Assembly (NCBI GenBank): GCA_014284505.1
Contig: JAAFYY010000001.1
Coordinates: 4,340,001 to 4,404,000, forward strand
Reading direction: 5' to 3'
Length of the DNA: 64,000 nt
Origin: Streptacidiphilus sp. 4-A2
GTDB taxonomy: Bacteria > Actinomycetota > Actinomycetes > Streptomycetales > Streptomycetaceae
Shown here: positions 39,053-47,059 of the stretch, piece after piece
How the letters are laid out: the number at the start of each line of letters is the position of its first letter
Position numbering within the stretch: position 1 is the first letter of the stretch
The notes under the pieces: model-generated
What the model was told of the DNA's origin: nothing
The model's database searches: none
Seen by the model: only the letters and a program-made list of their open reading frames with translations
Translations under genes and position numbers: made by a program

Positions 39053-40287
39053 CGGACGTACTCCATGGGGGCGGTGACCTGCTCGGCAATGTGCTCGACG
39101 GCACGGTCGGCGGCGGCCCGGGCCGCCGCGGTGCGGGTGACCAGGTGGCCGAGGCCGGCGCTCTCCAGCAGCAGCTCGGTCACGTCCACGCCGGGCAGGG
39201 CGACCACCTCGGGGCCCGCGGCGCCCGCGCTCTCCCCGGAGCGGATCGCCTGGTCCAGGGCCTCGCCCAGATCGCTCTGGTTGCGCACCCAGCGGGCGAC
39301 TCCGGCCTCGTCCAGGGCGGCCGCGTTGGTCAGGCCGTGGCCGGGGATCGAGCGGTAGGTCACCACCGGCAGCCCGGCGGCGACGGCCTCCAGCACGGTG
39401 ATCCCGCCGGCGTTCTGCACCAGCACGTCGGCGGCGTGCATCAGGCTCGGCATGTCGTCCACCCAGCCGTAGGCGTGCCGGACTCCGGCGGCGAGCAGCC
39501 GCTCACGCAGCACCTCGTTGCGTCCGCAGACCACGATGCAGGTGATGCCGGGGTCGGCCGCCTCGACGTCGCCGACGGTGCGCTCGATCTCGCCCGCCCC
39601 CCAGGAGCCGCCGACCAGCAGCGCCAGCCTGGCATCCTGCGACAGGCCCAGCCGGGCCCGGGCGGCGCGGCGCAGCCGCGGGGTGACCGGGGTGAAGCGG
39701 CGGTCCACCACCGGGGCTATCACCTGCACGCCCGCGCAGCCGGCCTCGCGGGCCTGCGCGGCCGGGACCTGGTGGATGGCGAGGTGCGCGTCGATGTAGG
39801 CCGAGGTCCACAGCGCGTGCACGGAGAAGTCGGTCAGGTAGGTGTGCACCCGCTGCTCGACCTTGCCGCTGCGGCGCAGCCGTCCGAGCACCTGGCTGGC
39901 CAGCGGGTAGGTGGAGACCACGATCGCGGTGTCGTCGGGCAGCAGGGCCTTCATCCGGCGTCCGGCCAGGAAGGTGAACAGGCTGGCCTGCATGCTCATG
40001 CCGCGGCGGTTGTCGAGGCTGCCGTAGAGCAGCTTCCAGCTCCACGGCGCCCGCTCCAGCATCCGGTGGTAGGAGCCGACCAGGATGCGTCCGGCCGGGC
40101 CGGGCAGCACGTCGAGGAAGTCATGGCGGTCGACGACGACTCCGGCCTCCTCCAGGCGCTCCGCGAGTTCGTGGGCAACCGCGTCATGGCCCGCGCCGAC
40201 GCTCGCGGAGACGATCACGGCACGCGGCGGGTTGGGCTGCTCGGCCCCGGCGCGGCGCTGCATCGGGAGGCGAAGGAGTCGTCCCAT
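39049..40287 (-). CDS. MGDG-synthase/GT28-type glycosyltransferase
   Basis: An intact protein of about 412 residues. The N-terminal domain RAVIVSASVGAGHDAVAHELAERLEEAG matches the MGDG synthase type (GAGH motif), and the C-terminal GT-B domain shows LLVGGSWGAGEIERTV, CIVVCGRNEVLRERL and ADVLVQNAGGITVLEAVAAGLPVVTY (donor nucleotide-sugar site). It probably adds sugar to a lipid or polyprenyl acceptor; the acceptor is unknown. The start is the ATG at 40287 (MGRLLRLPMQRRAG). It is coupled to the NodB deacetylase. Confidence 0.85.
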   Translation of the reverse strand: MGRLLRLPMQRRAGAEQPNPPRAVIVSASVGAGHDAVAHELAERLEEAGVVVDRHDFLDVLPGPAGRILVGSYHRMLERAPWSWKLLYGSLDNRRGMSMQASLFTFLAGRRMKALLPDDTAIVVSTYPLASQVLGRLRRSGKVEQRVHTYLTDFSVHALWTSAYIDAHLAIHQVPAAQAREAGCAGVQVIAPVVDRRFTPVTPRLRRAARARLGLSQDARLALLVGGSWGAGEIERTVGDVEAADPGITCIVVCGRNEVLRERLLAAGVRHAYGWVDDMPSLMHAADVLVQNAGGITVLEAVAAGLPVVTYRSIPGHGLTNAAALDEAGVARWVRNQSDLGEALDQAIRSGESAGAAGPEVVALPGVDVTELLLESAGLGHLVTRTAAARAAADRAVEHIAEQVTAPMEYVR

Positions 40288-40616
40288 AAGTGTGTTCGTC
40301 CCTGCTTCGGTTGCTTTGTCGCTGACGCAGGGCCTGTCCTGTCCACCGCCTGACGACTCGGGCCGGTCCAACCTAGCCAGCGCTTCGGCTCGGAAAGACA
40401 GACCGGGGATGATTAACGTCCTGTCGGTTCGTAGTCCCGAGGAGGCAGACGAGCCTCCGCGTACTCCATTCGAAGTACATGGAGCCTCAGGGGTGCGCCC
40501 TGCTTCCTCCTCAGGGAGGAGTGCATCGCCGGTGTGCGCCCCCTGGTGCGCCCTGTGTTTCCCGGCCCGCCATGGTGGACCGAGGCGCTCGGGGCGCTGC
40601 GTCGAGAGGGGCCCGG
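40288..40616. other. Gene-free divergent region before the glycosyltransferase and DUF5134 genes
   Basis: About 330 bases with no supported gene. On the minus strand, TAGGTT (40375-40370) could be a -10 box for the glycosyltransferase gene, leaving a leader of about 75 bases. GAGTACTTCG-type sequence near 40465-40485 can pair (CTCCAT with ATGGAG). GGTGCGCCCTG-like segments recur at 40491, 40534 and 40549. I cannot name a regulatory RNA here. Confidence 0.4.
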
Positions 40617-41181
40617 ATGCACGGTTCCGCGATGGTGGAGTGGTTACTGGCAGGGCTGATGGCGGCACCGGGCTCTACTGCCTGGCCCGGCTGCTGCGGC
40701 CCGGGGCTCCGCGGGCGAGCGCCCGCTGGACGCCTCGGAGGCGCTGAAGGGACTGGGGATGGCGGCCATGGCGCTCCCCTACGGGATGGCCCGGGGCGTC
40801 CCGGTGTGGATGTGGGCCGCGCTGTTCGGCGCGGCAGCGGTCTGGTCGCTGGCCGCGGGGCTGTGGCCGGAGCACCGGGGGCATCACCTCTACCACGCGG
40901 TCGGGCACCTGGCCATGGTCTACATGGCGGTGGTGGCCGGCTCCGGGATGGCCGGCATGGCCGGGATGGCCGGGATCCCGGCGGTGACCGGCGCGCTGCT
41001 GGTGTTCTTCGGCGGGTACTCGCTGGTCAGCGGGGTCCAGCTGGTCGGGGTGCGGACGGCGGGCGCGGCGCCCGCCCCGGGCTCCTCGCTCACCCGGCGG
41101 CTGCTGGGGGCACCCGAGCTGCCCCACGCCTGCCGGACGGTGCTGGGCATCGGGATGTTCGCGATGCTGCTCACCATGTAG
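40617..41181 (+). CDS. DUF5134 family membrane protein, frameshifted
   Basis: A small polytopic protein of about 188 residues. It begins MHGSAMVEWLLAGLM and continues, after a frame change near 40662, as GLYCLARLLRPGAPRAS. A second change near 40735 leads to EALKGLGMAAMALPYGM. Further helices are WMWAALFGAAAVWSLAAGL and VTGALLVFFGGYSLVSGV, and the C-terminal helix reads RTVLGIGMFAMLLTM. The His-rich loop HRGHHLYHAVGHLAMVYM is typical of DUF5134. A MAGMAGMAG repeat lies near 40946-40975. The function is unknown. It precedes an M56 peptidase gene. Confidence 0.78.
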
Positions 41182-41319
41182 CCGGGACGGACCGGGCGGA
41201 CGCCCGTGGTGTGCGTCACGGATCGGGGGAACGGCTGACGCCGTGGCGCGGCCGCGCATAGGTTGGAGGCCGTACGCCCTGTGTCGCGGGCGCTCCGGAC
41301 CAGTCGGCGGAGGTACTTG

Positions 41320-42259
41320 GTGAACGTCCTGCCGGCCCTGCTGGTGCTCGGCCTGCTGCTCGCCACCGTCGGCCCGCGCCTGCTCGCGCGGGCCCGCTGG
41401 GTCGAGCGCGAGCCGGTGCTGGCGCTGTGGGCCTGGCAGTGCCTGGTCGCCGGAGTACTGCTGTGCTGCGGTCTGTCGCTGCTGATCACCAGCACCGCGG
41501 CCTGGCCCGAGGCCGGGCGGCTGCTGTTCCTGGGCGCCCCGCACGGCGTGGAGGCCGCCTACCGGCAGCCGGTGGCCCGGCCCTGGGCGGTCGCGGGCAC
41601 CGCGCTGCTCGCCTACGGCGGGCTGCGCACCGTGCAGGCGCTGACCGTCGAGGTGCACACCGCCCGGGCGCTGCGCCGCCTGCGGCAGCGGGAGCTGACC
41701 GCGCGGGCACCGGAGCTGCCGCCGGGCCTCGGGCCGCGGTCGGCCTCCCGGGAGCGGCTGGTGGTGCTGGAGAACGCCCAGCCGCGGGCCTGGTCGCTGC
41801 CCGGCCCCGGCCCCGGCTGGTGGTCACCACCGGTGCGCTGTCCCGGCTGAGCGAGCGGGAGCTCGCCGCCGCCCTGGCCCATGAGCGCGGCCACCACCAG
41901 GCCAGGCACCACTGGCTGACCCAGTGCGCCGAAGCGCTGAACACCGGCTTCCCCGGCCCCAGGTGTTCGGACTGTTCCGCTCGCAGGTAGGCCGTCTGGT
42001 CGAACTGGCCGCCGACGATTCAGCCGCCCGCAGGCACGGCCGGCTGGCCACCGCGATCGCCCTGGTCGAGCTGAACGCCGGCCACTCCCCCGCCTGCCCG
42101 GCCCCGCTGGCGGAGGTACCGCGCCGGGTGGACCGGCTGCTCACCGGTGAGCCCCGGCTGCCCGTGGGGCACCGGCTGCGGCTCACCGCCACCACCCTGG
42201 TCGCGCTCAGCGCGCCGCTGCTGCTGGCTTTCGCGCCGGGCCTGCGCGCCCTGTTCTGA
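41320..42259 (+). CDS. M56 (BlaR1-like) membrane metallopeptidase, frameshifted
   Basis: Polytopic zinc peptidase of family M56. The N-terminal helices are LPALLVLGLLLATVGPRLLAR and LVAGVLLCCGLSLLITS. The catalytic HExxH is in LAAALAHERGHHQARHHW, and the third ligand region is VELAADDSAARRHG. It ends with a membrane helix (LVALSAPLLLAFAPG). Breaks are near 41815 and 41965. The start is GTG at 41320 with CGGAGG 6 bases upstream. BlaR1-like M56 proteins usually pair with a BlaI repressor, and none is adjacent here. Confidence 0.85.
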
Positions 42260-42417
42260 CCCGGCGCCGCCACCCGCGGCGGGCCCGGGTAGGGGTTGGT
42301 CAACGGTCACATGAATGGGCGTCCGTGCTCAGGCCCTTCTCACACGACCGCGCTACGCTGCCGAGGAAGGTAGCGGGCCCCGGGTGATGCCCGGCTGCAC
42401 TGGACGTTGGGTGGCTC

Positions 42418-43398
42418 ATGGTGACGGTCTTTCTGCTCGCACTGGGCGCGGCCTGTCTGCTCGGCCTCGGTTTCGTGCTCCAGCAGCACGCGGCCCAGCA
42501 GGCCCCGAGTGGGGACATGCTGTCCTACCGCCTGCTGCTGCGCGGCTGATGCGGTCACGTGAGTGGCTGCTCGGCATCGCCCTCATGGTCGGCGGCCAGG
42601 TGCTGAGCGCGACCGCCCTCTCGCTGGGCCGGATCTCCCTGGTGGAGCCGCTGCTGGCGACCAATCTGGCTGTTCGCAATGGGACTGGCGCGGACGATCA
42701 CTCGGCAGACGCTGGGCCGCTCCGGCTGGGGCGGGGTGCTGCTGCTGGCGGCCGGGGTCACCGTGTTCATCGTCAGCGGGCAGCCGACCGGTGGCGGGGT
42801 CGAGGCCGGGTTGCTGCGCCACTGGCTGGTGTTCGGGGTGGTGGCCGGGGCGGCGCTGCTGCTGGTGTCCATCGCCCGGCGGCTGCCGGTGCTGGAGGAG
42901 GCCACCCTGCTGGCGCTGGCCGCGGGGCTGCTCTACGGGCTTCAGGACGCGCTGACCCGCACCGCCGGGCTGCGCTTCAACCACGGCGGGCTGGGGCTGC
43001 TGCTGCGCAGCTGGCAGCCCTATGCGGTGGTGGTGATCGGAGTGCTGGGGCTGATCCTGGTGCAGAGCGCCTTCGAGGCCGCGCCGCTGCGGATGTCCCT
43101 GCCGGCGCTGACGGCGGCGCAGCCGCTGACCGGGATCGCCTGCGGGGTGGCCTTCCTGGGCGACCGGCTGCGGTTCACCAGCGGCGCGCTGGCCTGGGAG
43201 GGGGCGGGTCTGCTGTGCATCGTGCTGGGGGTGGTGGTGATCGGACGCCACCCGGCGCTGCCGGACGCCTGCCCGGCGGTCTGCCAGGAGAACGCCGCCC
43301 GGGCGGCGGCCGCGAGCGCGGCCGGCGCCGTCGGGTCCGCCGGGTCCCCAGCCGGGGTCGACCCGGAGACCGCCCCGCAGGCACCGCTGGCGCACTGA
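42418..43398 (+). CDS. DMT-superfamily (EamA-like) transporter, frameshifted
   Basis: A membrane transporter of about 325 residues with ten likely helices in two EamA-like halves. The first half begins MVTVFLLALGAACLLGLGFVLQQHAAQQAP and continues LLGIALMVGGQVLSATAL, ISLVEPLLATNLAV. The second half has LPVLEEATLLALAAGLLYGLQDALTRT and LPALTAAQPLTGIACGVAFLGDRL. Breaks are near 42545 and 42672. The substrate is unknown. The tail (residues about 285-325) is Ala/Gly-rich and likely disordered. The start is the ATG at 42418; the GTG at 42421 is an alternative. Confidence 0.8.
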
Positions 43399-43434
43399 GC
43401 GGGCGCACCGAGCGGGCGCACCGATTCGGGACAA

Positions 43435-43521
43435 GCGCTGATTCAAGAGCAGGCGCATGAGAGCCGGCGCTGATTCAAGAGCAGGCGCTGGCGAGGGCAG
43501 GCGCTGATTCGGGGCAAGCGC
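43435..43521. repeat. Three direct repeats of a 22-bp unit
   Basis: GCGCTGATTCAAGAGCAGGC-GC occurs identically at 43435-43456 and 43467-43488, and a variant with CGGGGCA in the middle is at 43501-43521. Spacing is 32 and 34 bases. The unit ends are themselves complementary. It lies in the gap before the tetR gene. Confidence 0.88.
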
Positions 43522-43622
43522 TGCCGGCCGGAACCGCCGCGACGGGGACTTCGGGCGGTTCGCCGATCCCCCGTGTCGGCGAACCAGCCCGGGCCAGCGC
43601 GCTCCGAGGACCCCGGCCTTAT

Positions 43623-43639
43623 ATTGGCTGGAAGCCAAT
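43623..43639. promoter_or_regulatory. Likely TetR operator ATTGGCT-GGA-AGCCAAT
   Basis: A perfect 7-base inverted repeat with a 3-base spacer sits 16 bases before the tetR start codon and overlaps TTATAT (a possible -10 box at 43620-43625). Position and shape fit an autoregulatory TetR operator. Confidence 0.7.
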
Positions 43640-43654
43640 GAACGCAGGAGCACC

Positions 43655-44261
43655 ATGTCACCCGAGCGGCAGCAGTCAACGAGGCCATGCGGTCCCGTTC
43701 CCGGGCGCGGATCATGCGGGCGACCGTGGAGCTGGTGGACGAGCGCGGCTTCGAGCGGACGACCTTGGGCGACATCGCCGAGCGGGCCGGACTGGCGCGG
43801 GGGCTGGTGTCGTACTACTTCCCCGGGAAGCGGATCCTGCTGCAGACCTCGATGCACCGGCTGATGCACCAGACCCTGAGCGAGGCGCTGGAGCCGCTCG
43901 GCGACGACGATCCGCCGGAGCTGTGGCTGGCGACCTCGATCGACTCGGTGCTGGAGCTGGCCGCGCGGCGGCCGACGCTGATGCGCACCCATCTGTCGCT
44001 GATCCTGGCCCCCAGCGCGGAGGGCTTCATCCAGGACGTGGAGCAGAAACGCTTCGGTGGGCTGCTGCGCGAGGTGCTGGCCCGGGGCGGCGCGGAGGAT
44101 CCGGTGGCCGACCACGCGGTGCTGCGCAGCGCGCTGATGGGGGCCTGCATGGGGCTGCTGCTGCCGGGCGCCGAGGCCGAGCCCGGATGATCAGGGACGA
44201 CCTGTTTGTGCGCTACGGGCTCGACCCGGGGCTGCGGCCCAGCCCGTTCCGGGTCTCCTGA
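43655..44261 (+). CDS. TetR-family transcriptional regulator, frameshifted
   Basis: A regulator of about 200 residues. The HTH is RARIMRATVELVDERGFERTT, then LGDIAERAGLARGLVSYYFPGKRILL, the standard TetR pattern ending in YYF. The C-terminal ligand domain includes DSVLELAARRPTLMRTHLSL and ends MIRDDLFVRYGLDPGLRPSPF. Breaks are near 43680 (after MSPERQQS) and 44188. The start is the ATG at 43655 with CAGGAG upstream. The DMT transporter upstream reads in the same direction and could be a target. Confidence 0.83.
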
Positions 44262-44295
44262 CGCGGGACGCCCGGGGTGCAGGACGTCCTGTCAT

Positions 44296-44326
44296 CCAGG
44301 GCGCCCTGTCGTTCAGGACGCCCTGG
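44296..44326. terminator. Hairpin between convergent genes
   Basis: CCAGGGCG (44296-44303) pairs with CGCCCTGG (44319-44326) around a 15-base loop that can itself pair in part (CCTGTCGTTCAGG). It lies between the tetR gene and the convergent XRE gene. A 12-base palindrome CAGGACGTCCTG is just to the left (44280-44291). Confidence 0.6.
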
Positions 44327-44327
44327 G

Positions 44328-45160
44328 TCAGGACTCCTTGAGCATCTCGCTGAGCAGCTCGACGCTGTTGCCCGGGGTCTGGCTGTCGACGCTGAGCCGC
44401 TCCATCACCTGGAGGTACTGGTCCACGTCGTCGCGCTTGTCCAGGTAGAGCGCGCTGGTGAGCTGCTCCAGATAGACCCGGCAGGTCCTGCTCCGGGAAG
44501 CGCAGGATGGTGAAGGCCCCGCTCTCGGCGGCGTGGCCGCCGAACCGGAACGGCATCACCTGGAGGATCACATTGGGCATGTCCGCGGCCTCGATCAGCC
44601 GCTGGATCTGCGCCCGCATCACGGTGGGCCCGCCGACCGGGCGGCGCAGCGCCGCCTCGTCCACGATGGCCCACAGCCGCGGCCCTTCGGCGTCATGGAT
44701 CAGCTTCTGCCGGTGCATCCGGACGTTGATCCGCCCGGTCGACCTCGGTCCGGTCCAGGTTGGGGCGGTTGAGTGTCATCAGCGAGCGCATGTAGTCCTC
44801 GGTCTGAAGCAGACCAGGGACGAACTGCACCTCGTAGAGCCGGATGAGGGCGGACGCCTCCTCCAGGCCGACATAGGTCTGGAACCAGTTGGGCATGGCG
44901 TCGCTGAAACTGTGCCACCAGCCGGCCTGGTTGGCCTCGCGCACCAGGGTCAGCAGCGCGCTGCGCTCGGACTCGTCCTCGACGCCGTACAGGCTGAGCA
45001 GATCCGTGACGTCACGCTCCTTGAAGCTGACGCGCCCGAGTTCCATGCGGCTGATCTTGGACTCCGAGGCACGGATGGTGTAGCCCGCATCCTCGCGTGT
45101 GATGCCCTTGGCCTCACGGAGCCGGCGCAACTGGGAGCCGAGGAGGATACGGCGCACCAT
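44328..45160 (-). CDS. WhiJ-like XRE regulator with DUF5753 domain, frameshifted
   Basis: A DNA-binding protein of about 277 residues of the large streptomycete WhiJ-type family. The HTH is LGSQLRRLREAKGITREDAGYTIRASESKISRMELGR in outline. The DUF5753 domain starts at about residue 90, with the signature LIRLYEVQFVPGLLQTEDYMRSL and later IVDEAALRRPVGGP, MPNVILQVMPFRFGGHAAE and ERLSVDSQTPGNSVELLSEMLKES. Breaks are near 44740 and 44490. The start is the ATG at 45160. It is divergent from an HATPase gene, with a DUF397 gene beyond; this trio is the WhiJ module linked to developmental control. Confidence 0.88.
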
Positions 45161-45319
45161 CGAGCCGCTCCCGGCTGAACTGTGGTCATACCGTTGGACC
45201 TCCACCCTGGAATTCAGCGCACAGTCTGCCACTTACTGGCCGCTTAGGGTGCCCTATCGGGCATGGCGCTGCCTCTGGGTCCAGGACTGCTGCGGCGTGC
45301 TACCGGAAGACTACTCGGT

Positions 45320-45417
45320 GCATACGCAAATGCACGTGCATCTGCCGTCCCCACACATGCACGTGAATCCACTCTTGCATCTGACGTATGCGAAGAGGAC
45401 CATGGTGCACGTGCACC
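45320..45417. promoter_or_regulatory. Palindrome cluster I (CACGTG cores) upstream of the HATPase gene
   Basis: Three CACGTG cores lie within 100 bases: ATGCACGTGCAT (45330-45341, perfect palindrome), ATGCACGTGAA (core 45360-45365) and GGTGCACGTGCACC (45404-45417, perfect 14-base palindrome). GCATACG (45320-45326) and CGTATGC (45385-45391) form an outer inverted pair. The cluster lies in the gap between the divergent XRE and HATPase genes; it is likely an operator array for the adjacent WhiJ-like protein. Confidence 0.6.
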
Positions 45418-45540
45418 TGCACGCCCACTGGCAGTCCTGCGGGGACCCCGCTCCCCCTCGTGCCACGCCGACGTTCCGCCACGCTCCCCGGGGGCCCGGC
45501 GGTCACAGGCGTAGCAGCGCCTTTATGGGAGGAGCTCTTC

Positions 45541-46278
45541 ATGAGCCCGAGCTCGACGGTGGCGGCCGACTCCGACGTGGTCAGCTGCGCGCTCGCGCCG
45601 CGCCACGAGTCGGTCCGCACCGCGCGCGAGTTCACCAAGCTCACGCTCAACCGCTGGCAGCTCACCGATCTCTTCGATGACATCGCCCTGGTTGCAAGCG
45701 AGTTGGTGACCAATGCGCTGCGCCACGCGCTCGCACCGGCGTCTGCGCCGATGTCCGCACCGGTGTCGTCGGCCGCCCAGGCCTACACGCCGGCGCAGCG
45801 CGGCAGCGGGTGGGGGCGAGGGGCACAGGACCCGATCAGCAACCATCTGGACACCGGGCACACCCCCGCACCACTGATCAGGCTGAGCCTGGTGCGCCGG
45901 GCGCCGCAGGTGGTCTGCGCGGTGAGCGACCCGAGCACCAACGGGCCGGTCGCCCGGGAGGCCGACTTCATAGCCGAGTCCGGCCGGGGGCTGCACCTGG
46001 TGGACTCCTTCAGCCAGTCCTGGGGCTGGCACCCGGTCGCCGCCGGCAAGGTGGTCTGGGCCCTGTTCGACCTCTCCGGCGGGAAGGCTAGCGGTACGGC
46101 CGGGCGCGAGCCGCCCCGCCGTACCCGGAGAGCCGGCATGCTGCCGCCTCGCTCCCACCCGCGCCCGGGGGGATCCCGCCCCGGGCGGTGCTTCCGCTCC
46201 CCGCGCCGGTCACTTCGACGTCCCGTCCGACCGCACCGGACCGTGCCCTGCCCTCTCCCGCTGCGAGGGCATGCATAA
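45541..46278 (+). CDS. ATP-binding HATPase protein (anti-sigma/AbaA-like) of the WhiJ module
   Basis: A GHKL-type ATP-binding protein. The N-box is LFDDIALVASELVTNALRHA and the G-box region is ADFIAESGRGLHLVDSFSQSWGWHPV, ending KVVWALFDL. These small kinase-like proteins are found next to WhiJ/DUF397 genes and resemble anti-sigma factor kinases. An insertion of about 40 residues rich in Ala, Pro and Gly lies between the boxes. After WALFDL the reading frame continues 50 residues as a basic low-complexity tail that may come from a frame change. The start is the ATG at 45541 with GGGAGGAG upstream. Confidence 0.82.
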   Translation: MSPSSTVAADSDVVSCALAPRHESVRTAREFTKLTLNRWQLTDLFDDIALVASELVTNALRHALAPASAPMSAPVSSAAQAYTPAQRGSGWGRGAQDPISNHLDTGHTPAPLIRLSLVRRAPQVVCAVSDPSTNGPVAREADFIAESGRGLHLVDSFSQSWGWHPVAAGKVVWALFDLSGGKASGTAGREPPRRTRRAGMLPPRSHPRPGGSRPGRCFRSPRRSLRRPVRPHRTVPCPLPLRGHA

Positions 46279-46304
46279 ACGCCCCCGAGAGCGCCGGAGG
46301 GCGT
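46277..46304 (-). terminator. Terminator after the DUF397 gene
   Basis: Read on the minus strand, ACGCCCTCCG and CGGGGGCGT form an imperfect stem followed by TTTATGC. It lies 26 bases beyond the DUF397 stop and at the end of the convergent HATPase frame. Confidence 0.6.
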
Positions 46305-46329
46305 CGACGATGCGGACCATGGACGGCGT

Positions 46330-46566
46330 TCACTCGGCCAGGTGGTCGAACTCGCCCTTCTTGACCCCGTCCAGCAGGGCCGCGATCTCGGCCCTGGTGT
46401 AGATGAGCGCCGGCCCGACGGGAATCGCGAGTTGCGGACCGCGACGTCTCCGTCCGCGAGCCTGGCCAACTCGACGGCACTGACCCTGCGAATTGCTCAA
46501 ACGACTCTTCTGCCAGACCACGCCGTCGATCTCCGTGGCAGCCATGCCGTTGTACGTGCGACGCAT
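46330..46566 (-). CDS. DUF397 domain small protein, frameshifted
   Basis: A protein of about 78 residues. The family signature is present in pieces: EIDGVVWQKSRLSNSQG, then in another frame SAVELARLADGDVAVRNSRFP, then back in the first frame GPALIYTRAEIAALLDGVKKGEFDHLAE. The two breaks, near 46480 and 46425, compensate each other, so the listed frame runs through with a wrong middle. DUF397 proteins are partners of WhiJ-type regulators, often as antagonists. The start is the ATG at 46566; the ATG at 46545 is an alternative. Confidence 0.85.
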   Translation of the reverse strand: MRRTYNGMAATEIDGVVWQKSRLSNSQGQCRRVGQARGRRRRGPQLAIPVGPALIYTRAEIAALLDGVKKGEFDHLAE

Positions 46567-46619
46567 AGGTGTCTCCCGAAAGTGCGAGTGGTGCTCCGCG
46601 AGGCAGCGGGTAGCCTCAC

Positions 46620-46680
46620 TGCACGTGATGATAACGCCAGTGCAGGTGCACGTGCATCTGCCTATGCGTGCGCACGTGCG
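46620..46680. promoter_or_regulatory. Palindrome cluster II (CACGTG cores) upstream of the DUF397 gene
   Basis: Three CACGTG cores lie at 46622-46627, 46649-46654 and 46673-46678, within TGCACGTGAT, GGTGCACGTGCATC and GCGCACGTGCGT. The 16-mer TGCACGTGCATCTGCC (46647-46662) is identical to 45331-45346 in cluster I. The cluster is about 55-115 bases upstream of the DUF397 start. The remaining gap from 46681 to 47059 holds the promoter region of the next gene; I see no gene there. Confidence 0.6.
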
Positions 46681-47059
46681 TTCACGACATGTGACAACTT
46701 GCGTTCCGGACAGCCCAGTTCAAGCCGCAAAAGGGATATAGCGGCACACAATCGCAACTGTCGGCGACCGGGTTGTGGCGACGAGCAGCAAGATCGACGG
46801 CTTTGGGCACGGCAGTGACGCACAGTCAGTAACCACCTGTACGACTCACCTATGTGACGATGGTCACCGGCCAATGGTTCCCGTGCAGGTAAGAGCACGG
46901 TAGGGGCCGCCCGGGCAGGGTTTAGCGCCGGGGGTTCGGCGGCATATGGCGGCCCTCCTGGGAGGTTCCTGACAAAAGCCGCCAAAGCAGCGGGAGTTCG
47001 CCGGGTAAAGCAGGAGCCCGTCTCCCGGTCACCGCACGTATGACCTACGATCGTCCGAC

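Noticed and set aside
43435..43521. CRISPR-like repeat array
   Set aside because: Only three copies, 10-12 base gaps instead of spacers of 30 or more bases, and no cas genes nearby.
45263..45514. Small open frame upstream of the HATPase gene
   Set aside because: It runs through the palindrome cluster, has no family resemblance and no good ribosome-binding site.
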